A stretch of 64,000 nucleotides of DNA from an uncultured Anaerolineae bacterium (GCA_934216615.1 CAKQCB010000002.1:124001-188000); one strand, 5' to 3'. Numbered from the stretch's first letter, positions 26,586 to 35,677 are shown. Numbers and translations: made by a program. The notes: a model not told the origin generated them from the letters alone.

Positions 26586-27368
26586 TCATATTTGAGTTTG
26601 CAGTTTTTCAGGCAACGGTGTGTCCGTGATCCATGCGCGTACCATTGCCGTGAACAGTTCAGGGTCTTCCCCGTTCCATCCATGATGCAAGCCACGCGCA
26701 ATAACCCCCTTCGCGGTGGGCATCACACTGGGGATGTAGCGAACAGAATCTTTAATCGCCGACATCTCGGCCCCGCCTGCGGTCACCAGTAACGGAACGC
26801 TAGAGCGTGCGAGCGCTTCATCCGGCAGGCGATAATGAAAGACTTCATCGGTAATGGCGCGGTATGTCTCGGTGGACATCATCATCACGCTGTCCGTATA
26901 GAGCGTGGCGATCTCTGCGGGCAAACGCATGACATACCGCGCCTGCGCGTTGGCAAACCAGCGTTCGCGCATCATGCGCGTTGTCAAGCGAAGCGAAAGA
27001 AATGTAAAGAATGAACCCGAAAGCGGCGTCACCGTCACCCCGCTCACAATCGCGTGATCAACAAGCTCGGGCACTTGTATGATCAGTTCCAGCGCGGTGT
27101 AACCCCCTAGCGAGAGGCCGACAACATGGGCGCGCCCATTGGTTGCGCGTTCACGGATGATATCTGCCAGTTGATTAGCGGTGTCCGCCAATGACTTCCA
27201 GTGACGGTGGTTACTGTGCGACTGGCCGGGTAAATCGACATTGATATTATGAAACTCGGGCAAGTTTTCCGTGAGTTCCTGCCACATCCAACTGCCCGTT
27301 CCAGCGCCATGCAAATACAATATTGACGGCGCACCTTGTGTGCCGCTCTCCACGGTATGAAGTGCCAT
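26586..27368 (-). CDS. Alpha/beta hydrolase
   Basis: This 260-aa protein has an oxyanion-hole segment LHGAGTGSWMWQEL, the nucleophile elbow GLSLGGYTALEL (G-x-S-x-G) and a final catalytic His in GLHHGWNGE. A helical lid lies between (about 120-185). It is an esterase/lipase-like or C-C-bond hydrolase relative with no signal peptide. It follows the HTH regulator gene by 3 nt and is presumably under its control. Substrate unknown. Confidence 0.88.
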   Translation of the reverse strand: MALHTVESGTQGAPSILYLHGAGTGSWMWQELTENLPEFHNINVDLPGQSHSNHRHWKSLADTANQLADIIRERATNGRAHVVGLSLGGYTALELIIQVPELVDHAIVSGVTVTPLSGSFFTFLSLRLTTRMMRERWFANAQARYVMRLPAEIATLYTDSVMMMSTETYRAITDEVFHYRLPDEALARSSVPLLVTAGGAEMSAIKDSVRYIPSVMPTAKGVIARGLHHGWNGEDPELFTAMVRAWITDTPLPEKLQTQI

Positions 27369-27371
27369 TTT

Positions 27372-27893
27372 TTATGACTCCGGAATACTGATAAAGCCGA
27401 ATGAATAACGTTTACGCAAAACACCATCCTCACGCCCGACATATTGCATTGCAATCTGACGCATCTGCTCAGTCATCGCGTGGTATTCATCATCTGAGAG
27501 TGACAGCGCAATTTTGCTGTATGTGCTCTCTGGCGGGGTATCAGCGCCATCCCATGATTCAAGGTAGTGTGAAAAGTCGTGGAGCAGTGAAGTTAAAAAG
27601 ACCATGAAATGTTGTAAGTGATCGTCTACTGACAACGTGGGCATTTCTTCAGGTTTGACGCGGGTTGCCCCTTCGACCAACGCATAAACCCGCTCGACAG
27701 TGCCCCGTATTGGATGTTCTTTCACCACTTCGACGATACCACCTTCAGCCAGAGCATTCAGATGGCGGTAGAGCGAAGTAAGCGGTACATCGTCCACCGT
27801 TTCCGCAATCTGTGCGGGCGTTAAAGACCGCCCCATCAACGCCATGACAATCCGAATTCGAATGGGATGGAGCAATAAATCGATTTTGGACAT
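27372..27893 (-). CDS. Winged-helix transcriptional regulator (HTH_20/ArsR-like)
   Basis: This 173-aa protein begins with a winged helix: LLLHPIRIRIVMALMGRSLT, AQIAETVDDVPLTSLYRHLN and EGGIVEVVKEHPIRGTVERVYAL (residues about 3-75). The rest is helical and may dimerise or sense a ligand. Its only partner is the alpha/beta hydrolase 3 nt downstream. The promoter in front of it has a 22-bp palindrome in its spacer, so tight autorepression, released by a hydrolase substrate, is the natural model. The inducer is unknown. Confidence 0.88.
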   Translation of the reverse strand: MSKIDLLLHPIRIRIVMALMGRSLTPAQIAETVDDVPLTSLYRHLNALAEGGIVEVVKEHPIRGTVERVYALVEGATRVKPEEMPTLSVDDHLQHFMVFLTSLLHDFSHYLESWDGADTPPESTYSKIALSLSDDEYHAMTEQMRQIAMQYVGREDGVLRKRYSFGFISIPES

Positions 27894-27906
27894 GCGCTAC
27901 CCTCTT

Positions 27907-27950
27907 TTATTTCCAAAAATGATTTTATTTCCAAATTTGGAAATAATCAA
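27907..27950 (-). promoter_or_regulatory. Promoter with embedded palindromic operator (HTH regulator)
   Basis: On the minus strand TTGATT (27950-27945), 17-nt spacer, TAAAAT (27927-27922). A perfect 22-bp palindrome (27925-27946, core TTTCCAAATTTGGAAA) fills the spacer. A further half site TTATTTCCAAAA (27907-27918) lies 18 bp away on the same helical face or nearly so. Confidence 0.75.
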
Positions 27951-28084
27951 GAGCAATATTTATTTTCATGGATGATGCTCTACAAAGACCCTCATAAAGG
28001 TTCAAGAAGTCATTTTATTGGGGACAGTTGAGAAGGATTGTGTGAGATTATCAAAGCGAGAAAAGAAGATGAGGCATCTATTGT

Positions 28085-28124
28085 GAGCTACCCTTCCCCT
28101 GATTTTTCAAGAGAAGGGTAGCTC
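28085..28124 (-). terminator. Long hairpin downstream of the LysM protein gene
   Basis: Perfect 12-bp stem GAGCTACCCTTC / GAAGGGTAGCTC with a 16-nt loop, 40 nt past the stop. There is no T run after it on the minus strand, so it may be a Rho-type or stability hairpin. Confidence 0.5.
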
Positions 28125-28163
28125 GCCTAGCGAAAATTTAGGTTAGTCTCATCACCGACGTGG

Positions 28164-29525
28164 TTATTGGACGATGCTCCACGTGCTGTTATTCAACACA
28201 CGAATGATCGACCCGTTCGGCAGGTTGATGCGATACTCAACGCCTGAAGTGACCACATTGATATTGAGCGTGTATCCCTGTTCGTAACCAATCGGATACC
28301 CTAAGCCACGTTGAATATCGACAAAGTTAGAATACACCTTGCCAAAACCATTCAATGCGGGAATCAAGTTCGGGCCAACAGGCGCGTATGGGTTCACCCC
28401 CAAGTGAGAGTATTGCGCCACAGAGAAATTATGCACCACGCCATTGGAGCCATACACGATGATATCGCTGGAATCGGCACGCCAAACCATGAAGCCATTT
28501 TGGAATTGTTGGAAGGAAGCAGGCACGGTACGGGTCACAGGGCCAGTGACAGGCGGTACGGTGATCGTGATCAAAATGGTTTGATTAACACTGCGCTGAC
28601 CGCTGGGGGTAACCGCCGTGAGTACCAAACGTACACCGCCACGGAATGTTTCCGGCACGCGGTAGCTGAGAGAACCCGCCACAGGTAAATTGGTATAGGT
28701 CATCGCAATTGCGCCCGGGCTTTGTTGATCATAGATTTCAAGGACAGTGCTGGAAGCGTTGCGTACATCCCACGCCAAGTTCACATTTTGCCCCACCGTG
28801 ACCGAAGCGACGTCGGCATTAAAGAAGGCAATTTGGGGTTGGGTTGCGGGGGGAACAGTGCCACTGCCCACGCTCCAACGATCCCCAGAAACCACCGCGA
28901 CGCGACCATCTGGCAATGACACGGAAACCCCACCACTGACCAAGCCAATCGCCGTGACAAACCCAGCTTCGTTGGTCACAGGGAAACCGACCAAGCTACG
29001 CACTAGCGGATAATTACTCCACACTTTGCCAAACCCATTAGAAGGGATCATGCGCCCTGAAGGATTTTGAACCAAGTATGAGTTGTCCGCTAACGCGCCG
29101 TAAGTACGCGAGTCAAACCCTAGCGCCGTTCCATTGTTGGCTAAGACTAAAATTTGTCCGTTGTCTGCGCGGTAAATCAAAACGCCTGCATCGTAATTTT
29201 GATACGTTGCTGGCACGCTCACCGCGTTCGGTTGGGTAACGGGGGGTGTTGTAGGCACAACTTGGCCCGCAGCCGGCACACGGATCACCTGCCCTGCATA
29301 GATCACGTTGGCATTGGCGATACAGTTGCCCGCGGCCAAGTCTGCCAAAGAAACGCCATAACGTTGCGCAATACGGGCTAAATGATCACCACGAACAATC
29401 GTATATTGGGTTACCCAATCTTGACGGGGCGTACATTGCGCACCCACTACTGTACTCGGCAGTACAAAGGTAGCAAAAAGCATCAGCGCAGTCACTGCTA
29501 ATAACCAACTTCGAGATCGTCTCAT
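28164..29525 (-). CDS. Exported LysM protein with two homologous wall-associated repeats
   Basis: This 453-aa protein has a signal peptide (WLLAVTALMLFATFVLPS), then a LysM domain from about YTIVRGDHLARIAQRYGVS to YAGQVIRVP. Two similar roughly 115-residue units follow: the first starts VPATYQNYDAGVLIYRADNG and ends near DRWSVG, the second starts VPASFQQFQNGFMVWRADSS and ends NSTWSIVQ. An Ig-like segment (FFNADVASVTVGQNVNLAWD on) lies between them. Within each unit the pattern NGFGKVxSN and LGYP/VGFP recalls LGFP-type repeats. The role is likely cell-wall binding; no catalytic motif. The ribosome site is AAAGGTGAT. Confidence 0.82.
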   Translation of the reverse strand: MRRSRSWLLAVTALMLFATFVLPSTVVGAQCTPRQDWVTQYTIVRGDHLARIAQRYGVSLADLAAGNCIANANVIYAGQVIRVPAAGQVVPTTPPVTQPNAVSVPATYQNYDAGVLIYRADNGQILVLANNGTALGFDSRTYGALADNSYLVQNPSGRMIPSNGFGKVWSNYPLVRSLVGFPVTNEAGFVTAIGLVSGGVSVSLPDGRVAVVSGDRWSVGSGTVPPATQPQIAFFNADVASVTVGQNVNLAWDVRNASSTVLEIYDQQSPGAIAMTYTNLPVAGSLSYRVPETFRGGVRLVLTAVTPSGQRSVNQTILITITVPPVTGPVTRTVPASFQQFQNGFMVWRADSSDIIVYGSNGVVHNFSVAQYSHLGVNPYAPVGPNLIPALNGFGKVYSNFVDIQRGLGYPIGYEQGYTLNINVVTSGVEYRINLPNGSIIRVLNNSTWSIVQ

Positions 29526-29647
29526 GAGATATCACCTTTCTAAAAAGACTTCAAAGAATGGGTTCTGATTGCGTCCAAAAGGCTCGAATTAAAGATTTTA
29601 TGACATATATACTTAAGTTGATGATAACTTACTTTCTTGTTTTCGCC

Positions 29648-31060
29648 TCAATTTGGCTCCGTGTAATAGGTGCTATCCATCCCTTCTGCAAGCCATCCCC
29701 GCACACCTTGATACGCTACATGCCACCACGCAATCCCGCGTGGGTCACAACTTGGCCCCTCAATCACAAGAAAACGTCCATCCGGTGGAATCATCGTCAG
29801 CACATCCCCTGACAAAGAGGCGCTGGTACGCACATTGTTTGAAAAGCCACTGGCAGGGTGTCCCTCAATACCCACGCTCAAGCGCGACGGTAACGCGCCT
29901 GCACAATGAATCCGTATCGGGCTTGCGATCAGCGGAAAGAGGGTTTCTGAAGCCATCTCATCTACAGTGCGCGCAGGCAGTTGCAAAATGCTAAAGGGAT
30001 AATCAAACGATGCGATGACCTGCCCTTCAGGGTTGTCTAAGGTGTGATGGCGTAAATCTCCATTTTCGTCGCCCGTCAGCCAACCATCAGGAACTTCGCC
30101 TAACCAATTCTCTATCACAGACGGTGGCAGGTCGATGATCGTTCCATCCCGCAAGAGCAATTTCGCCGTGTGAGTGGTTTCGATCAACGCCGCTTGCCCA
30201 CTAGCGACCCAACGCGCAGAGCGGATTACCAATGAGCTGGCGTTGTAAAAGACCACGCGCGATATCCCATCCGCATGATATTCCACTACATTGGCGGTGA
30301 CTTGTTCGCTATTGGTCACAGGGCGTGGATAATCCGGTCGGTCGGCTAGAAAGAGCGTTTCACCATTAGGCAAACGATCCGCGCCGATCACATACGGGAC
30401 AGGGTTATAGCTGATGGTATCAGTGCTGATGTCCCATAAAATCGTCGTGTTTGAGGCGGGTAACGGACACCCATCACAACTAGGAAGCACTTCTAGGACA
30501 TCCCCTTGCCAATTTAAGATCAGCGGATATTCGCCCGCTGTCCGCGCTCGGTCTAAAACAAGGCGGATGTTGCCCGTAGTCACATCAATGATAGCAACGC
30601 CGGAATTGACAGCGCCCGTTAGTTCATCTTTTTGATAGTACACGGCAGACAAAAGTTGCCCACTGCTGGAAAACGGCCCCAATTGACGGAACCTTGCCCC
30701 CTCAACAGGGGGTTCAACCGCAGCACAACAGTCCCCAGAGCGGATGTTACCGATCCAAAGCCATCCGCGCAGGTCAATCGTCGTGAGCATCCGTTCGCCA
30801 TCGGATAGGCGCATGGCTTGGTTGAACGCCGTGAATTGACCGATTCCCAATGTCGCGAGGTTGGCTTCTGACGGTGCGGGCAAACCATTCGGCAGTTCTA
30901 AACGGTTTAAGGTCGCGGTTGGGGTCAAGATATAGATGACATTCCGTACCGACTCATACAGAGCGATAGACCAACTCGACGTTTGCGCTGTAAGGGGTGC
31001 GTGGATATTCCCCAAAAGCAGGATCATCCCTACCCAAAAGAGCTTCATTTTCAGGTTCAT
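29648..31060 (-). CDS. Exported propeller-like protein with C-terminal SH3-like domain
   Basis: This 470-aa protein has a signal peptide (MKLFWVGMILLLGNIHAPLT). A long central region (about 25-380) has PD40-like strands such as DGERMLTTIDLRGWLWIGNI, and the C-terminal 90 residues form an SH3b-like domain (NVRTSASLSGDVLTMIPPDG to YQGVRGWLAEG). It has a Cys pair near SGDCCAA and DGCPLP. It sits 9 nt after the TPR gene, so the two are co-transcribed, and 123 nt before the LysM gene. The function is unknown; wall association is an inference from SH3b. Confidence 0.78.
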   Translation of the reverse strand: MNLKMKLFWVGMILLLGNIHAPLTAQTSSWSIALYESVRNVIYILTPTATLNRLELPNGLPAPSEANLATLGIGQFTAFNQAMRLSDGERMLTTIDLRGWLWIGNIRSGDCCAAVEPPVEGARFRQLGPFSSSGQLLSAVYYQKDELTGAVNSGVAIIDVTTGNIRLVLDRARTAGEYPLILNWQGDVLEVLPSCDGCPLPASNTTILWDISTDTISYNPVPYVIGADRLPNGETLFLADRPDYPRPVTNSEQVTANVVEYHADGISRVVFYNASSLVIRSARWVASGQAALIETTHTAKLLLRDGTIIDLPPSVIENWLGEVPDGWLTGDENGDLRHHTLDNPEGQVIASFDYPFSILQLPARTVDEMASETLFPLIASPIRIHCAGALPSRLSVGIEGHPASGFSNNVRTSASLSGDVLTMIPPDGRFLVIEGPSCDPRGIAWWHVAYQGVRGWLAEGMDSTYYTEPN

Positions 31061-31069
31061 CTTTTCTAA

Positions 31070-31666
31070 CTAAGTATCTTTTTTGCCTATCGGTAAAGAC
31101 GCTTGTTGGCTTGGCAATTTTGGCACGCCTGTTTTTGCCGCTTGAGCCGAGTTCTTTTGGAATTCTTTTAGCCAACGTTGGGCTTCATTTTTGCGTTTGT
31201 CGCCTGCTTTCTCGAATGCTTCAAACGCCATGCCCATGTAATTCACCCCATTCACAAGGTCGCCATGGTTGTAATACGCGAGCGATAAGTTATAGAGGGT
31301 TTCTGGCCGTTCGACGTCGGCATAATGCGCTTTTTTCAAATGTTCTACCGCGTCGGCAAATTTACGCCGACGGAACGCGATCAAGCCTAAGCCATAATGC
31401 GCGCCCATTTCATATTGAAACGCTTTTAAGGCGTCTGTGAAATCAGCCTCGGCCTTTTCTAAATCTTGATCGTCTAAATAGATCATCCCACGCGCGACTA
31501 AATATTCTGACTTGTTGGGCAAAAGGTCGAGCGCTTTATTTAAAACTTCTACGGCGCCGTCATAATCTCGCTTTTGGTACGCTTCTAACGCCTGTTGGTA
31601 ATACTCGTCCGCTTCAAGACGAGACACCCCTAATCGCTGATTAAAACTTGGCATTTTATCACTCAC
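31070..31666 (-). CDS. Tetratricopeptide-repeat protein, 198 aa
   Basis: At least three TPR units are visible between residues 20 and 135: ADEYYQQALEAYQKRDYDGA, SEYLVARGMIYLDDQDLEKA and GAHYGLGLIAFRRRKFADAV, then ETLYNLSLAYYNHGDL. The C-terminus is basic and hydrophilic. It is a cytoplasmic protein-interaction scaffold with no signal peptide. The gene heads the operon containing the SH3 exported protein. No partner can be named. Confidence 0.83.
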   Translation of the reverse strand: MSDKMPSFNQRLGVSRLEADEYYQQALEAYQKRDYDGAVEVLNKALDLLPNKSEYLVARGMIYLDDQDLEKAEADFTDALKAFQYEMGAHYGLGLIAFRRRKFADAVEHLKKAHYADVERPETLYNLSLAYYNHGDLVNGVNYMGMAFEAFEKAGDKRKNEAQRWLKEFQKNSAQAAKTGVPKLPSQQASLPIGKKDT

Positions 31667-31807
31667 TATCCAACACGAATGTGGTAATCTTACTGAGATT
31701 ATTAAAGTTTAAAGTGTTTCGTGTAAAACGTATAGAAGTTTCGACATACGTTTCCCCAACGGTTACCACTATCTTCAAATAAATCTATTTTTATGAATGA
31801 GGCGAAT

Positions 31808-32956
31808 ATGGACTTTGAACTCTCTAAAGAACATCAAATGTGGCAGCGCACGGTTCGCGACTTTTGTAATGCTGAAATCAAACCGCACGCGGCAGAAGTC
31901 GATGAAAAAGCTCAACTCCATTGGGGTGCGATTGCCAAAGCACGGGATGTCGGCTTGTTGAGCATGGAAATTCCGGAAGCGCATGGCGGTCTAGAAATTG
32001 ATGCGATTGGGCTGGTCATCGCGATGGAAGAATTGGGCAGAACCTGCGGGTCAACCGCGTTATCACTGGTTGCGCATAACGGTTTAGGCTGTGCGCCCAT
32101 CAGTCGTTGGGGGACGGAAGAACAGAAGTCGCGCTATTTTCCTACCCTGCAAAGCGGAAACGTGCTTGGCGCTTTAGCGCTCACCGAACCCAATGCAGGC
32201 TCTGACCTTGCGGGCGGGGTGCGAACCACGGCGGTGCGCGAGGGCGATACATGGGTGATTAACGGGTCGAAAGCATGGATCACCAACGCCGGAAACGCAC
32301 CGGTCATCACCGTGTTACTGCGCACCAACCCCGACGCTGGAACCAGTGGCTTTAGCATGATCCTCGTAGAGACGGACACACCGGGCGTGACGATCCATCC
32401 CCCCGAACGCAAGATGGGACTCAAAGGCTCGCCTACCCACATGATTAGTTTTGATGATGTGCGCGTTCCCGCCAGCAATCTGTTAGGTGAGGAAGGCGCG
32501 GGGTTCAGACAGACGATGCAAATTTTAGACAGCGGACGCATCGGCATCGGCGCGTTGAGCGTGGGTTTAGCACAAGCCGCCTATGAGGAAGCGATCCAAT
32601 ATGCAAAACAACGTCAAGCCTTTGGCAAGCCGATTGCCGACCATCAAGCTATTCAATGGATGATTGCAAATGCCGCCCTCGAAATTGACGCGGCGCGCTT
32701 GCTCGTCTTGCGTTCAGCATGGCTCAAAGATCAAGGCAAGCCTTTTAGCAAAGAAGCGGCGATGGGCAAATTAAAAGCCTCTGAAGTAGCGGAAAAAGTT
32801 TCGCATGATGCGATCCAAATTCACGGCAGTTATGGCTATAGTCGCGAGTTTCCCGTAGAGCGCATCTACCGCGACCAACGGCTCATGACCATTGGCGAAG
32901 GCACCAGTGAAATTCAACGGATGGTGATTGCCAGACGGGTGTTACAAGACACTTAA
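31808..32956 (+). CDS. Acyl-CoA dehydrogenase
   Basis: The start at 31808 (MDFELSKEHQMWQRTVRDFC, 382 aa) is chosen over 31793 because it matches the family N-terminus and has GAGG upstream. The flavoprotein pattern is complete: ALTEPNAGSDLAG (FAD/acyl pocket), VINGSKAWITNA, RQAFGKPIADHQAIQ, YGYSREFPVERIYRD and the catalytic Glu in GEGTSEIQRMVIAR. It oxidises acyl-CoA to enoyl-CoA in fatty-acid or branched-chain amino-acid breakdown. No other beta-oxidation gene is adjacent. The chain-length specificity is not set by visible features. Confidence 0.95.
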   Translation: MDFELSKEHQMWQRTVRDFCNAEIKPHAAEVDEKAQLHWGAIAKARDVGLLSMEIPEAHGGLEIDAIGLVIAMEELGRTCGSTALSLVAHNGLGCAPISRWGTEEQKSRYFPTLQSGNVLGALALTEPNAGSDLAGGVRTTAVREGDTWVINGSKAWITNAGNAPVITVLLRTNPDAGTSGFSMILVETDTPGVTIHPPERKMGLKGSPTHMISFDDVRVPASNLLGEEGAGFRQTMQILDSGRIGIGALSVGLAQAAYEEAIQYAKQRQAFGKPIADHQAIQWMIANAALEIDAARLLVLRSAWLKDQGKPFSKEAAMGKLKASEVAEKVSHDAIQIHGSYGYSREFPVERIYRDQRLMTIGEGTSEIQRMVIARRVLQDT

Positions 32957-32990
32957 TATACTTTGAATTAATTTTGTTGAAATTTTGTGA

Positions 32991-33030
32991 TTATCCACAA
33001 CTATTCTTATAACATGGTAGTTGTGGATAA
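32991..33030. promoter_or_regulatory. Two perfect DnaA boxes in inverted orientation
   Basis: TTATCCACA at 32991-32999 and its reverse complement TGTGGATAA at 33022-33030. Both lie within a 13-bp perfect inverted repeat with a 14-nt centre. The dyad would also form a hairpin in the acyl-CoA dehydrogenase transcript, but there is no T run after it. Flanking DNA to 33120 is A+T-rich. Confidence 0.6.
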
Positions 33031-33168
33031 TATCACTTGTTCAGGCTCAAAATCATCGTAATACATAATATTCTTCACAAATTTTGTGTTTTAAATTTAT
33101 AGAAAATTTTACCGTCCTCAGTATAATTCAGATACAGTTTTATCATCTGACCCATTTCACGCCGATTT

Positions 33169-35106
33169 ATGAAATTAAGAGATATGCTACCGATTTCCCC
33201 GTTCTACAGCCTGAAGGCACGCATCAGCCTAACCTTTGCAATCCTTGCAATGTTCATCGCTGTATTGCTTAGTTTAGTCGTCGGTGATTTAAGTGAACAG
33301 ATGTTAGAACAAGAAATTGGGTCGAGCCTGACCGTGATTGCAGGGGACATCGCTCACTCGCTTGATCGTTTTGTCGTCGAACGGTTTCAAGACATCATCA
33401 GCCTTGCGGACCAACAAATCATCCGCAATACCCGTGTCGCCAATGTGGCGAAACTGCAAATCATCGAAGCGTTGCAAAACGCTCAAACGGATTTTGTCTG
33501 GATCGGTTTGCTCAACCAAAGCGGACAGGTGCTCACCGCGACCGATAACATTTGGATTGGTGAAAACCTGTCACAAATGACATGGTTTCAAAACGCCTTC
33601 AACGGCCCTTATTTCGGCGGGTTACAAGAAGAACCACGTTTAGAAACGTTCATTCAGAACGCATCTTCAGGGCCGTTACAAGTCATCGCTGTTTCCGCGC
33701 CCATCCGTGATCTGAACGGCACTGTGCTAGGAGTCATCGGCGCTTATTTAAGCCATGACTGGATGCAGCAAGTGGGTGACATCATCCGCGACTACAACGA
33801 AGCGGGGCGCAGTGTACAAGGGTTCATCATCAACGAAGACACCTCTGTACTGGTAGACTTTACGGGTCAATATGATGGTCAAACACGGCTTGACCTGAAG
33901 CTGATTCAACAAAGTAACGCTGAAGATACGATCCATATCGCTTACGATATTGAAATTTGGGATGATGGTCTACCTTATCTCACAGGGTATGCGGATACGG
34001 TGACGCGGGAAGATTTACCTGATCTCCCTTGGCGAACGGTAGTCAGACAGCCCATCAGCGACGCGTTTAAAACAGCGTTTGATCTGGAACGTCAAATTCT
34101 CGTCGCAGGCGTGATCATGGGCGCCATCTTCGGGGTTGTGGGCTGGTATATTTCCCACAAGATCATGCACCCGCTTCAAGAAATCACCGTCGCGGCAGAC
34201 CGCATCCGCCTTGGGGATGTCTCTGTCAACATGCCGGAAGGTCACGGCCGAAATGAAATTGATGTGCTGAGCGATTCGCTCAATGCGTTGATTGACGAAC
34301 TGAGCAAACGCAGCAAACAACTTCGCGACTTGAACAGCGACCTTGAAAGGCGGGTTGAGGAAAGAACATATAACCTCAAAATCCGCAACGAAGACCTTGA
34401 TGCCTTCGCGCACACCGTTGCGCATGACCTGAAACTGCCATTGAGCACCATTCTGGGTTATGCGGAATTGTTACAGGAAATTGAAAAACCCAACCTCAGC
34501 CAAGACAGCAAATACTATCTACAACAGATCATTGTGGGTGGGCACCGCATGAATAACATCACCAATGAACTGTTTTTGTTAGCCAAGCTCCATCAAGATG
34601 ATGTCATCACCGAACCTGTCAATATGAGCATGATCCTTGAAGAAGCAATTCAACGGGTAGAACTCATTTCACAAGGCGCAAACGTCACCTTTGATATCAT
34701 GTCGAATTTCCCCTCTGCGCAGGGGTATGCCCCGTGGATCATCGAAGTGTGGACAAATTATCTCACCAATGCGATCAAGTATGGTGGAACGCCCCCACAC
34801 ATCAAGATCGGCTACACGCTCAACGAGAACGACCCGAACATCATCTATTGGGTGAAAGATAACGGGCATGGCCTGTCGAAAGATCAACAGAGCATCCTAT
34901 TCAAGCCTTTCACACGGCTCAGCAATCTACACATTCACGGACATGGTTTAGGGCTATCGATTGTGCGCCGTATCATTGAAAAGATGGGGGGTACAGTGGG
35001 GGTTGAAAGTGACCCGCAAAAGGGGGGAAGTTGTTTCTACTTCATCCTGCCGAAAGCACAGCAAGAATTGTCAAGCGTGCAAACCACCCTAGAAACAGCT
35101 CCATAA
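33169..35106 (+). CDS. Membrane sensor histidine kinase with extracellular Cache-like domain
   Basis: This 645-aa kinase begins with a short cytoplasmic tail and a membrane helix (SLTFAILAMFIAVLLSLVVG). An extracellular double-Cache-like sensor (about 40-300) includes VIAVSAPIRDLNGTVLGVIG. A second helix (ILVAGVIMGAIFGVVGWYI) leads to a HAMP linker, a coiled coil, HisKA with FAHTVAHDLKLP (His419) and a HATPase with N-box EVWTNYLTNAIKYG, G1 VKDNGHGLS and G2 GHGLGLSIV. The signal is likely a small extracellular ligand. A response regulator gene lies convergent just downstream and is its best candidate partner. Confidence 0.93.
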   Translation: MKLRDMLPISPFYSLKARISLTFAILAMFIAVLLSLVVGDLSEQMLEQEIGSSLTVIAGDIAHSLDRFVVERFQDIISLADQQIIRNTRVANVAKLQIIEALQNAQTDFVWIGLLNQSGQVLTATDNIWIGENLSQMTWFQNAFNGPYFGGLQEEPRLETFIQNASSGPLQVIAVSAPIRDLNGTVLGVIGAYLSHDWMQQVGDIIRDYNEAGRSVQGFIINEDTSVLVDFTGQYDGQTRLDLKLIQQSNAEDTIHIAYDIEIWDDGLPYLTGYADTVTREDLPDLPWRTVVRQPISDAFKTAFDLERQILVAGVIMGAIFGVVGWYISHKIMHPLQEITVAADRIRLGDVSVNMPEGHGRNEIDVLSDSLNALIDELSKRSKQLRDLNSDLERRVEERTYNLKIRNEDLDAFAHTVAHDLKLPLSTILGYAELLQEIEKPNLSQDSKYYLQQIIVGGHRMNNITNELFLLAKLHQDDVITEPVNMSMILEEAIQRVELISQGANVTFDIMSNFPSAQGYAPWIIEVWTNYLTNAIKYGGTPPHIKIGYTLNENDPNIIYWVKDNGHGLSKDQQSILFKPFTRLSNLHIHGHGLGLSIVRRIIEKMGGTVGVESDPQKGGSCFYFILPKAQQELSSVQTTLETAP

Positions 35107-35117
35107 GCTGCTTCTAG
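35089..35117. terminator. Hairpin over the kinase stop codon
   Basis: CTAGAAACAGCT / AGCTGCTTCTAG with one mismatch and a 5-nt loop. It lies between the convergent kinase and response regulator genes. Weak T tracts make termination uncertain. Confidence 0.4.
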
Positions 35118-35138
35118 GGAAAATGACAGCGGGTAAAA

Positions 35139-35492
35139 TTACGCCATCTCCGCAATCATCTTGGAAAGCATATCCGGATCATACGGTTTCAATAAGAAGG
35201 AGGTTGCGCCAGACTCTTTCGCTTCATACTCAATATCCATACCGCTCGTCAAAATGATCGGCAGTTTAGAGAACTCCGCTTCTGTCCGTACTTTCTTGAT
35301 CACATCTAAACCTGTAATGCCATCCCCTAAACGATAATCCATCAGGACAGCATCCGGCTTCGATTCTAAGATCAAACGGATTGCATCTGCACCAGCAGAA
35401 CTCACTTCAACAGTATGTCCATCAAGTTCTAAAAACGTTTGTAACAACCGTGTTGTCGTCCGATCATCGTCAACGATTAAGATTCGCGACAT
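35139..35492 (-). CDS. Stand-alone response regulator receiver
   Basis: This 117-aa CheY-like protein starts MSRILIVDDD at 35492, preceded by a GGAGAG ribosome site. It has the acidic pair DDD (8-10), phospho-acceptor Asp52 in VLMDYRLGDG, Thr/Ser in ILTSGMD and conserved Lys in LLKPYDPD. There is no output domain, so it acts by protein contact or as a phosphorelay intermediate. It is convergent with the Cache-type kinase and otherwise isolated. Confidence 0.92.
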   Translation of the reverse strand: MSRILIVDDDRTTTRLLQTFLELDGHTVEVSSAGADAIRLILESKPDAVLMDYRLGDGITGLDVIKKVRTEAEFSKLPIILTSGMDIEYEAKESGATSFLLKPYDPDMLSKMIAEMA

Positions 35493-35629
35493 CAGTCTCT
35501 CCACACAAAATTAATGTTAAATTTACTCAATATCTTTGATTGTACTCTGAGTATGACAAATTCAAAGAAATAAAATGGGAATTTTAAATAAAAATTTTTA
35601 ACGACATCATTCAATATCTATCATTTATA

Positions 35630-35665
35630 CAAAAGACCCTAAGCGAAGAAACTTAGGGTCTTTTG
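35630..35665 (-). terminator. Terminator after lon
   Basis: Perfect 14-bp stem CAAAAGACCCTAAG / CTTAGGGTCTTTTG with an 8-nt loop, 12 nt after the lon stop on the minus strand; no other gene ends here. Confidence 0.85.
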
Positions 35666-35677
35666 ATCTATGGGCCT

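Noticed and set aside
30954..31175. 73-codon ORF across the TPR/SH3-protein junction
   Set aside because: Overlaps two better-supported genes in another frame; no domain.
32991..33030. Full replication origin
   Set aside because: Only two DnaA boxes and no origin genes are present; a local DnaA site is the most that can be claimed.
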